From Bolinopsis microptera (Eukaryota > Ctenophora > Tentaculata > Lobata > Bolinopsidae), in the NCBI RefSeq assembly GCF_026151205.1, contig NC_087084.1, forward strand, positions 6,131,538-6,195,537: a stretch of 64,000 nucleotides of DNA, read 5' to 3'. The translations under genes were made by a program, and so were the position numbers. Shown here one piece after another: positions 36,954 to 48,500 of this stretch. Each line of letters opens with the position of its first letter. Position 1 is the stretch's first letter. The notes below the pieces were generated by a model that saw nothing but the letters and a program-made list of their open reading frames with translations, made no database searches and was not told the origin of the DNA.

Positions 36954-39900
36954 ATGCTTCGATCTGCTGTGCAGGACATTCAAATCCGTCAAGAACTGTT
37001 AATAAAGTGCCCTTCTTATTTAAAGAATCTATTAAAATTCACGTACTCATCACTTTCAGAGCCAATCAATTTAGAGATGATTGTGTCAAAGAACTGCTCG
37101 GATGGAGGATCTAATAATTCAGTGTATGTGTCCAATCACTAAATTAGTCAAAAACAAATACACATGCATTATTTCTTGGTTATTTGTTCTTATCCTTTTA
37201 ATCTTGATTGGAGTTTTATGGATAAGCCATCAATATTCAAAACCATTTCAACCCTGCACTGTGGTCGATATACTTATAGGAAAAATTTTGTTTACGTCAT
37301 AGATACAAATTCCAGGGAGGATTCAGTTCTAAGGCTCAAAAGAATTTGGTTGGATAAAATGGGTATCACACAGATTGATAATTTAGAGATGCTTGGAAAT
37401 ATAACTCACATCCATTTGGATTTCAATGTTATCAGCACAATCGAGGTAATTGAAAATATGCTATTTTGTATGGTCTGACTTTCTTCCCCCATCGTCATTC
37501 GTCATGCTTGGTTGAACTTGGTATCTCAAATATTCCAAAAGATTATACATTTTCTCACCGTTTCAGAATTTGGAAACTGTTGGTTCGTCATTACAGCATC
37601 TAAGTTTGAAGGGAAACAAAATATCTGATATTGGAGGAGGCTTGATGTGTTTGTCTAAACTGATGAGCCTGGATTTGAGTGAAAACAGGATAAGTATGTT
37701 GAAATCCTTCTGTTGAGTTTCATGTTGTATTTTAATCACTACCATGTTGACATATTTTGATTACATGATAGAATACACATACAAACAAGAATATGGATGT
37801 CATTTTGATCTGCGAGATTATTTGAATTTGTGTTCTTTTTTATTGTTCAGAAGTAGAGAAGGTTTCAGTAACGAAATAACAATAATCCTTAATCAGGTAC
37901 CATCACTTCAAAACAGCTACCTTCAAGCATCACCTTCCTCAATCTGTTGGATAACCCACTAATGGAAAGTAATGAATTTGACGAAGATTCATTTTTAGAG
38001 GTAAGTTTTTGGCATTAACATTATTTTAACAAATGGTATCGCCTTTTAAAACAGAGAAGCTGGGGAAGTGGAACTTATCAGGGCCGGGGAATTTTATTGT
38101 TATATGTTAAAATAGAAAAACTTGGACTGAATAATGACTTTATATATCAGATGAGGGTACTAGCTAACAATTAATATCGGCCAACCCTGTATTTTAGGAG
38201 TTTCCAGAGATGAAAGTTTACAACAAAAACTTGCTCAACGATGGGGAAGACAGTGATGAAGAGGTGGATGAAGAAGCAGACGAAAATGAAAGTGAGACTG
38301 GTTGTTTGCAAGACATGACTCGAAACTTGAAAGAATCTAGCAAAGCAAGGCAAAATACAGTAAGTTGTTACAGTGTTGAGTTTTCATATTGCATATTTTT
38401 TTTAATTGTTAAATCTCTTGAACTTAAATTTATATAGTTATAGTTATAAATAGTTATAGTTATCAATATTAAGTTAGTTAAAACAAGTTAAAAACAGATC
38501 GAAGAGAATCATCAGAACAAGAAAACAACACTAGCTCTACTGAAGACAGAGTTAACATCAGCTAAACCAACTAACAATTTCTCTCGGCTTGAACACAACG
38601 AAAAACCCCAGCAAGGTATTTTTGAGATTTGTGTCTAATCCCTTGTTAACAGAAGTAGAACCCCACAATAATTTTCTGTTTTCGGAATGTTCATCAGACA
38701 TTATCATCATTTCAAGTATTTTAAGACTTGGCTCCAACAACCAACTTAAAAGGCTTAGTGGGGAAGTTTCTCCCGCCATGCAACGTTCTTACTAAACCTC
38801 TAAAGTACTCACTCAACTTTGATCCACCTCTCCGCACTATAACAACCGCTGACAGCAAGGAGGCAACTTGGAACATGGTTGTTCCTGAAAAGTAGATAAG
38901 AGCCAGTTGATACCACGTGACCTGCTTGGTCCTGTTCTGATTTAGAATATCATGGTACACACAGGTCCATATCACTACTGTAGTAATATTACAGAGGGTG
39001 AAGATAGCAGATAGGATGGTAATAGTTACTGCTGCTCGGTTGTGTACTGTGTTGTCGGTATTGTTCAGGGTTCTTCTTGTGTTCATCCTCACGTTTATCA
39101 GCTTATGTATCTGGGAATCATTGTGATGGGAAAATTTCTTTAGACACAATAATTTCAACGGATTGAAATTGTTAATTATAACTTTATCATAAATCCTCCG
39201 ACGAGGTTATCTAATTTAGTATTTTATAAACAAACTAATAAATGCTAAGGTTTAATTGAAGTAATACCCTGACACTCACCTGTATAATAGTAGACACAGT
39301 AAGAACAGCCACAGGAACAACAAAAGGAAGCCCAAACAACACCACAATATCTCCACCTACACTCAGATTTAATCCTTTCACACCAGCATACCCAACCTCT
39401 GGCTTCAACACCAATGATCTCATTGCGTACACTCCCGATTGGAACAACCCAACGTTCTTTTGAAACCATATGACGTCATACAAGGATATCAGACACCAGA
39501 AGACGGCGTAGAAAGCAATCGGCCACGCAGTATGATACCTCTTAACTCGATAGAACGGCTGTATTATATTGAGAGAACGTACCACACACACCATCAGGTT
39601 GATAAAGGAACTAACTCTAACACAAGTACCCACAACCACATAGCCAGCCCCAACCAGACACCCCAGATACCCCATCCTCCACTCTGCTGCATGACATATA
39701 AAACTGAGAGTCTGCAGGAGAACCCCAATGGTTAAGATGATATCGTTAGCTGCGTTGGTGAAGAAGAGAAAAGGAACAGTCCGCTTGGTATTGGACTTGT
39801 GAAACTGGATGATCAGTCCGTTAGAGAGTATGGATAGTAGGGATATGATAGAGTTTAGTGTTGTTAGCCCGAGTGTTATGTAGTGTGGTATGTAGTGTGG

Positions 39901-41979
39901 TATGTAGTGTTCAGGACTTGTTCCGTGATCGTTTGGAGGTGTTATCTTCCTCATGCCGTGTGGTTTCATCCTAAAGTTTTGCTAACATCAAATGGTTTTG
40001 ATTGATGTATTTAAGATATTGAGGTGAATTATTGTAAAGAATTGGTTTAAATAAAGACAAATCTTAACATAACCAACAAACCTAACCTGCAAAATAAAGG
40101 ATTCATTGCAGCTATGTTGTTAGTTTGGGTAATTGTCTGAATGGCCAGCTGCTGACACGAAATCTTACTGGAGCCTTTGAGTTGAGTCAGGATGATAGTT
40201 TAGCAAGAGGGGTCAATATATTGCACCTGGGTACTGACTGCATTCAAATAACCATCACACCTCAATGATATTTATCATGATCATTGTTGATTTCAAAGAA
40301 GATAAGAGGTGATAATAAATGTCGCCTAGTTGTAAAGCGAGATGATAAACTATGTAAAACTTGAGGGAATATTGATAATATTTAGATTCCTTCCATGTAT
40401 ATAATCTTTTACAGTGGCCATTTTATTGCCAAATCTTTAAGACAATATTCCTGATAATTATCAATATGTAAGGATCTTTTGAATAGACAGCTACATTAAG
40501 CTGTCAATTTGTTACCTTTAGACATGCTGATATGATAGAGTAACATGTGTCTGATCATCCCAGTCTAGGGAGAAGATCTCACGTGACACATTCTCTGAGG
40601 AGAAGATCTCACGTGACCCATTCTCTGGGGAGGAGGTCTCAGGTTCCTGGGGAGGTCTCAGTTCTCACGTGACACATTCTCTGGGGAGGAGGTCTCAGGT
40701 TCCTGGGGAGGTCTCAGTTCTCACGTGACCCATTCTCTGGGGAGGAGGTCTCAGGTTCCTGGGGAGGTCTCAGTTCTCACGTGACACATTCTCTGGGGAG
40801 GAGGTCTCCGGCTTCTCAATACTCTTCCCTCAGTAAAATCTTAAGATCATCGACCATCGTCGTAATGCGCTTGACAATTAGCAAATGAAACAGACATTTT
40901 CGCATTTTGACAGCCTTGGATAAACGATATTCAATCCGTACTAGCAGTTACCTTCAGTCTTCACCACCTCATTCATCATCGCATCATCACAAGTTGTTGG
41001 CTTGATTGATTGGTCATTATTTAACATATTCTTCTTCTTCTTTGTCTCCTCTTCCATGAGACAGTGTGGACAAGGTTTAGGGACCGTTGTCGGCTTGAAC
41101 TTATTGATATGGTAGTTTAGTTCACAATGTCCAGTAAGGGATTGAGTCGCTGTTCTTGTGCTCTCTTTGCCAAGTTTCGGTATTGAGTGTTGGACAACGT
41201 TCTACATCTTTCCCTCATTTTCCGATAACTTACACTCCGCAGCGCTCCCTTCCATAATACTTTTGGTATTGGTAGTAGCACTTGGGCGGAGTAACATTAA
41301 ACATATAAGTATAAACTCTTTAATTGAGAAGCTTTGAAGATATATTAATTATAAATACTTTATAACAATTAATAATATAATAATCTCAGAAGCAAGTGAG
41401 CTGAGTAGAAACTGTCTACCTCCACTGGAACGGACATTGAGTTCCCAGTAAGTGATTCATATTTTAATTAAACAACAAGTTCTATTATATGAAGACGAGC
41501 TCTTTTATGAAAAAAGAGCTTATTAATATTTCATCTTATTTAGAGACATTTCGCTTATTAACCAGCATTAATGAATGTGCCGGTGAATTAACTACAAAAA
41601 ATATTGGATGACATTTAAACCAATTTTAAGGGGTGATATGGTATCACTGCGGTCATATCCACATAATCTCAACTGAAACCATTTTAGGAGTCTCTCCAAG
41701 AAACCAGGGCTGTTGGACCCTCTTCCTCTCCGTCGTACCTCCTCACCCTCCATCTCCAGACTTAAATCACCTCAAACCTCAAAACTAGCAGACACAAAAC
41801 AGGTCCCTCGCCTCAACTCGCCCAAAAGAATTCCTAGCAGAACAGATTCTGGGGCTGTTAACGCGTCTCTGAGACAACCTCTGGAGATGGAGCTTGTGAA
41901 GGCTGATGGTTTTGAGGAGTATCTGGTGGATGTTAATAAGAAGTTCTCTGATCTTAGGACGGAGTTCAAGGGAATGTAA
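36954..41979 (+). CDS. LRRC46-like leucine-rich repeat protein (9 exons, ~397 aa)
   Basis: Exons: 36954-37123, 37280-37445, 37567-37693, 37851-37867, 37917-38000, 38198-38359, 38498-38615, 41390-41447 and 41688-41979. All have AG/GT borders, phases close, and the total is divisible by three. The LRRs read RIWLDKMGITQIDNLEMLGN, LQHLSLKGNKIS, LMSLDLSENRIS and ITFLNLLDNPL. Spacing matches vertebrate LRRC46 as I recall it, including the eight residues spanning the 17-base micro-exon. An acidic EDSDEEVDEEADENE follows, then a Ser/Pro/Arg-rich tail. LRRC46 is a sperm-flagellum protein in mouse (known), so a ciliary role is inferred. The N-terminal exon is the least certain part. AATAAA at 42143. 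The large intron 38616-41389 contains the antisense receptor gene. Confidence 0.8.
38721..39969 (-). CDS. Class A-like 7-transmembrane receptor (2 exons, 368 aa), nested in an LRRC46-like intron
   Basis: Exon 1 runs 39969-39280 and exon 2 runs 39137-38721; the joint is in phase 0 with GTGAGT and an AG acceptor. Seven hydrophobic segments are visible: TM1 with SNGLII, TM2 with TNAANDIILTIG (conserved Asp), TM3 starting at Cys of LGCLVGAG, TM4 AFYAVFWCLISLYDVIWF, TM5 LFGLPFVVPVAVLTV, TM6 TITILSAIFTLCNITTVVIW and TM7 LALIYFSGTTMFQV. After TM3 the usual DRY reads VVRSLNIIQPFY, keeping the Arg. TM7 lacks NPxxY. A short C-tail follows IVRRGGSKLSEYFRGL. The ligand cannot be inferred. It lies wholly inside a host intron on the opposite strand, so transcripts of the two genes would be complementary only in the intron. 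Confidence 0.82.
40565..40810. repeat. 56-bp minisatellite with CACGTG, about 3.5 copies
   Basis: Unit TCTCACGTGACACATTCTCT followed by GGGGAGGAGGTCTCAGGTTCCTGG-type sequence. Lies in the LRRC46-like intron just upstream (in receptor sense) of the receptor gene's ATG, about 0.6-0.8 kb away. Each unit carries an E-box. No regulatory role is shown. Confidence 0.9.
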
Positions 41980-42588
41980 ATTGTAAATATGTTAATATTT
42001 CTTACTATTCACATAATTTAAATGTTACGTTAATTGAATATTCGATTAAATCAAATTATATCAAAGTATTTTGATGTTATTTGTTGCTGTAAAAGATATT
42101 TGTATATAATTAGACTTATATCGTATTATTTTTGGGATTTTGAATAAAGATTATTATTTGGGATTTTTATGTGCAATAAAAATTGACGACCAAGAAACTT
42201 TTGGGGCTCTTTTTGATTGATAAAACTATGTTTTGTTACACAGTTATTAGTTTTTAAAGTCTTTTAAATTAATTGTTTTCCAAGATTCGATTTCTATTAT
42301 CATTATATTATACACATGAACAATCTGCACATGTCATGTTTCTATTGTATGAAAACAGGCCAATAAATGAAAACGTAGCCGATTCTTAAATTATTCGGGA
42401 TAAACTGTCATAACAATTATTATAATAAAAATTAACATAATCGAACAAACAATTAACTAATTAACGGGAATGCCAATACTCACACTGACATCCACGCCCT
42501 TAAAAAGAAAGTATTTGTAACGGTGATTTTATATGTATGCTATGTAACCTACAAGACTTTTGTCTTAATACCATATCATTTTATTAGA

Positions 42589-45500
42589 ATGTTGTTAACC
42601 TCGGATTCTCCTCTGGAGATGTGTGCGCTTGACGCGGAGCACGTGGCCGCAGTTTTAGAGGATTGTGTAGATCAGCTGGCTGTACTGGGCAGTATCATCT
42701 CCATTCCTGATAACCCTACTAATAATACTGACAATGTGAGTTGGTCTGGATGCTATTTTTAATGGTTTGGTAATCTGAAACTTTGCGTGGTTATGAAGTT
42801 TTTTTGATGGAACAAATCTTTTGGGAAATATTTTATGTCATGGTGCTACCCCAATATTTCCCGCGATTAGTTGGTCGCAAAACCCACTTTTAGACCATCA
42901 CCAACTAACTCATCACCCTCTCTTTAGAACTCAATAGACGAGATAGCCAAGCTGCTAAATGGACAGAAGCACCTGGAGGGACGATACGAGGAACTTGTGA
43001 TGAACGACAAGAACTCCTCGGAGATGTCCTCCTTAAAACAGAACATGAAGTCCAGCGCTCAGGCTATCATGAAGAGCGTGAAGCTGAACCCACTAGCTAC
43101 GGAGAACCTTATCAAGCTGCAACAAGATAGGTGGGGTATTTGGTGTGGGGTAGTGAGGGAAATTTTGGAAAACGAGCTTAGTTTAATTTAATTTATAGAT
43201 CTAGTATTATCTTGTTCGAAGAATGATATTTTCAATTGTAAATTATAGCTTTTCTAAAAGTTACGTCTGATGAAGTAAGGTTTGTGAGAAAAGAGTACGT
43301 TTTTCAAGGATGAACTGCAATACCTTATAGAATCAGCACTTATTTCGTAGTTTCCTGTTTCGATTTAATTGAAATCCAAAGAACTAGTTGAGTGAATAGT
43401 GTTGTTTTTCAGAGAATACTTACAATTGTTGTTAATAGTGTTGTTTTTCAGAGAGTACCTACAAGACCTGGTAGCGGAATGTTTAGAGGAAGTTTCACAA
43501 GAGGGATCCTTCGAGGGACTGATCAGAGCAACTGTTGAGGAGAGGGAGAAGAAGAACAAATTACAGGAAACTATACTCAGGTGGGTTAATTGGTTATTAA
43601 TTGGTTGTTAAGGCCACAGGGGGGGTCCGAGGTCGAAAGAACGTTTTTTGCCAGTTGGCAGACCACGTACTATCTGATGCTTGCACACTACCCTTAGCCC
43701 CCCAGAGCGCCTAGTTTGTCGTAAAATTGAGGTTAACTATTGCCTTTTTAATCAGTTAACCTCACAAATAACCAGTTCTTAACATTTTGTTGCTCTCATC
43801 ACAAGTTAAACTTATCAATGGGTATCAATTGGCCATCCAATGCGAACAGAACTATTATATGTCCTTTATTTGTTGGAAAATTGAGGTTAACCTATTTTCT
43901 CAGAATCAGTCTTTTGACTCTCCTGAACAATTTATTTACCACCTCAAAAGCCTATCTTCTCCTAGAGCTTTTATCCATTTCACCTCAAATTTGGAACTTA
44001 TGTTGCTGACATAAATTTAAAAGTTTGTTATGTAAAGCCAAACGCTACGGTATCACGGGCAAAACTCTACAGTGGCTTGCTGAGTTCTTAAAGAATCGCC
44101 TGCAGACAGTGGTCGTCGAAGGAGAAAAGTCGTCCTTCCAGATTGTGATAAGTGGTGTCCCACAGGGAACTGTGTTAGGTCCAATCTTGTTTATTCTGTA
44201 TATAGATGACCAACTGGACACGTTATTAACTGCACTTGGAAAGGTCTTTGCTGATGACACGAAGCTTATAAGCAAAATTACTGATTTAGTAGCAAGGTGT
44301 TTGCTTCAAGAAGATCTGTTTAATGTCATCAAATGGGCCGTGCAAAATAACATGCAGCTAAACGAAACCAAATTTGAAGTTATCAACTACAAGCTGAATA
44401 AATCCCTGCTATTAAGAGAACTCCCCTTCTCCAACGAAGACTACAGCTACAGCTCAACAAACGGGGAAATTATCGAACCAACGCAAACAGTCAGAGACCT
44501 TGGAGTACTCCTCTCAAATGACTGCTCATGGACGCCCCATATCCATCAGATGCTGAAAACTGCTAAGAAAATGGCATCGTGGGTCTTCAGTGTCTTCAGT
44601 GACAGATCACCTTTCCTGATGCTCACCCTTTTCAAAACAATGGTGAGGAGCAGGCTAGAATACTGTTGCCCGGTCTGGAACCCCAGCAAAATCACCGATA
44701 TAGAAGCAATCGAAAATGTTCAGAGGAACTACACTCGCCGTATCTTAGGTTGTCAGCAATTGGACTATTGGGACCGTCTTAAAAAGCTGGACCTGCTCTC
44801 CCTGCAGAGGCGGAGAGAGCGATACATCCTGATCCATACATGGAAGATGGCAAACGACCTTGCTCCAAATGACATCAACATGGTATTCAAGGAAAACGCT
44901 CGACATGGCATAAAAGCCATAGTCCCACCACTGAACAACAAATCGCAACGATCAGTGGCCACTCATTACGAGAATTCCTTTGGAGTGAATGTAGCGAGAC
45001 TATGGAACCTCCTCCCACAACAAGTGAACAGTTTAACTGCTCTAGGACCCTTCAAGGTATCACTTGCTCGATTTTTGGAGACGTTTCCCGATACCCCGCC
45101 AACCAAAGGATACACCGCCATCACCAACAACTCACTCCTGGAATGGAATCTACAGAAAGATCTGAACCAGGAATGAATGGAGGACGTACTAGTTACTGTT
45201 GTCCAGAAGCAATCCCTGCCAAACCAACCTAAAGTACCTAAAGTAAGTAAGTAACGATTGTTGTAATTTTGTTCCTAACTCTTTTTATGAGGTTAACCGT
45301 TTTAAATTTTGTAAATTTTGTGACGCGCACTCATGGTTAACCTCATATCTCAGCTTCGGAGCAAGATATCATAAATCGTTACATAACTAAAACTCAAAAT
45401 ACCTTGAAGAACATTGTTGCCAAGTTACAAGGTTCTAAGTCATAAACTGAAAAAAGAAGATAGATTTTGAACACAATTTCATTTAAAGTTTTCATTTACA

Positions 45501-48500
45501 ATAGAATTACAGGTAAACCTCAAAATTCAACGCGCGATATCTTCAAATAGGAAACTTTGTTTTCGGTAAGGACAAAAGCGTTTAAAAATTTAGATCGAGC
45601 TCTACAGCATATCTCAAAATCTCAAAATCGACTTCGGACCCCCCCCCCCCCCTGTGGCCTTAATTGTTTGTTAATAGGCTTCAAATTGCGGACTTTTAAT
45701 TTTAAAACATTAATACAATTATTTGTGAGAACTGTGATATTTCTTAAATAATAAATAGGTACTGTTATTGAAAAAGTAGTACTAGTAAAAATAATGCTTT
45801 ACTTAGTAAAGAATTATAAAAACTGTTCATTGTTGATCATAAAATTCATTATCAATTATTAGATATAGTAACCAATTGTACGAAATTTAGTGATATTTCA
45901 TTCACGAATATGTTAATTGTGCAATTATTTTATAAATTAAAGTGGTCGTATCACCACATTGTGGTAATTGCTCAATTCCCGTGGTAAAAGTTCGACTTAA
46001 ATAAACAGATTTTGCATCATGGATGCCAACTGAACACTCTAGTAGCTCTAGAACTTTCTGCATAGTGAAGAACTTCAGTGGGGAGTTGTCCAGATTAGGT
46101 TAAAACATTTTTAATCAGTTCAAAAGTTAAATTTAGTTAAAATTTAGTTAAAACAAATTTAGTTATTGTTACACACACATCCTCAGCTAAAACTGAGATA
46201 AAAAATTGAGAAATTGCGATTCTCCATTATAATTATTTCAAAAAATCCAGCTCTTATTTGAAATAACATTGTAGTTTCTGCTCCTATTCGGTAAAGATTC
46301 GATGATATTGGTGATGTTTGTAGTTACCGTACACTTTCTTTTACGTGTCGAAGCTTGTAATCTCCGCAAATAATTAAGTCGACATAGTAACATAACATTG
46401 ACCATTTGACCAGTAATTCTCTCTCTGATACCACTCATTCCTCGATCACCTCAAGATTGCTACACTTGACCCCTCTCTGATACCCCTTATTCCTCGATCA
46501 CCTCAAGAGTGCTACACTTAACCCCTCTCTGATACCCCTCATTCCTCGATCACATCAAGAGTGCTACACTTGACCCCTCTCTGATACCCCTCATTCCTCG
46601 ATCACCTCAAGAGTGCTACACTTGACCCCTCTCTGATACCCCTCATTCCTCGATCACCTCAAGAGTGCTACACTTGACCCCTCTCTGATACCCCTCATTC
46701 CTCGATCACATCAAGAGTGCTACACTTGACCCCTCTCTGATACCCCTCATTCCTCGATCACATCAAGAGTGCTACACTTGACCCCTCTCTGATACCCCTC
46801 ATTCCTCGATCACCTCAAGAGTGCTACACAGTACACTTGACCCCTCTCTGATACCCCTCATTCCTCGATCACATCAAGACTCAAGAGTGCTGCACTTGAC
46901 CCCTCTCTGATACCCCTCATTCCTCGATCACATCGAGAGTGCTACACTTGACCCCTCTCTGATAACCCTCATTCCTCGATCACCTCAAGAGTGCTGCACG
47001 TACTAACAGTCCTCCTATCGTGACGATTATTAACAGCTCTGTTCCTCGTTACAATAGTATGAGGGAGCTGGTCCTGGGGGCTCGAGGTTCGTTTCCAACA
47101 GACACTGCAACAGATAAGTGTTATCAGTAAAACTGCTACTGATAAGAGAGCGATAACGATTGGCATGGCACCCATATCCATTCTGCGAGAACTTTGGATT
47201 GAGAGCATGGGTTTTGACATGGTTTGTTGGCTAAGGATGGGGTGATGGTGGTGAAGATATAAAATTAGCTGATAAAAATAAAATATCGTTGGCCGGGAAA
47301 CTTTAGGAATTTAGATTTAGCTTATATGGGTTATCCATCAAAAAATACGAATCAATATTTGCTTAACTATCAAATCTAATCGCACAAAAAATAACGAACA
47401 AAATGAAATCTAAAACATTCAAAATGGGCTGATGCCCAATCTTAATACACTTAAAAACCTATTCATTATGTCGCAATATTTGGGGGCCGGAAAGGGAAAA
47501 TCTCACCAGGATAAGGTAATTGCATGACGTATGGGTTCCTGTTCCGTGTCTTATTTCGTCCTTACACCCAAAATCATACCAAGACCATTCCAGCTTTCTA
47601 AATACTGTTGAATCAAGTGGGACCGAAATTTACCAATCGCAAAAAAGATAATACCAGAACTAGCGAGAGTTCCTCACGGCAGGATCAAAGAAAAACCCAA
47701 AAATCAATCAATCTAAGGAAGCCTCGCGAAAGCTCTCCAGAATTTTCTCTACCTTGAACCCTAAAGTCTAAAGTGTTAATGAAATAAAAACAAATCCCGA
47801 CCAACAATCCTAAAGAGACCATTGATCTCTGGATGAACCCGAATAATAAGATGATAAGTCTGGCACTGCTCTCCTCATCGAATTACAGCACTTCAGAGCT
47901 TGACTTCTGGCAGTGTGGCAGGGTTCTCCGGGTAACTGGCTTCATTTGGTATTTGGTAATCGATATCACATTAATTTGAGGTCTGCCAGGTAATGAGATC
48001 AGGGAAACCATTTATGTGTATTTTTGGAGGGGTTAGATAACTAGATAACGCGTTGTTATGTGAACATATACCGCGGTGTAATGTGGCTTTTTTGGGATAT
48101 TTGGGGTCATTTACGTCAGCCTTTTTTTGTTGGTAATTTTAGACCCCCTTCAGCTTCCCTTCCTTAACTTAACTTTGTTTCCAAAATTTTGATTCTGTGT
48201 TTGTTTATGTGGAATCCGATATCTTGCGATTACTTGTGACTAAGGCTATGAGTTATGGCCTCTTTTAACCTATTTTACCTCTTTTAAACCTCTTTTAACC
48301 TCTTTTGACGTATTATAACCTCTTTAAAGCTGTTTTCACATTTTTAAACCTTTTCAAACCCATTTTTACCTCTTTTTACCTCTTTTCTTTCAGGGAGGAG
48401 GATGCTAGGAAGAACGTCAGAGCGTTACAAAGACAACTTCTAGAACTGAAGAAATCAAAAGAGGTATTAATAATCATTGTATGACATGGCGGTGTTTTAA

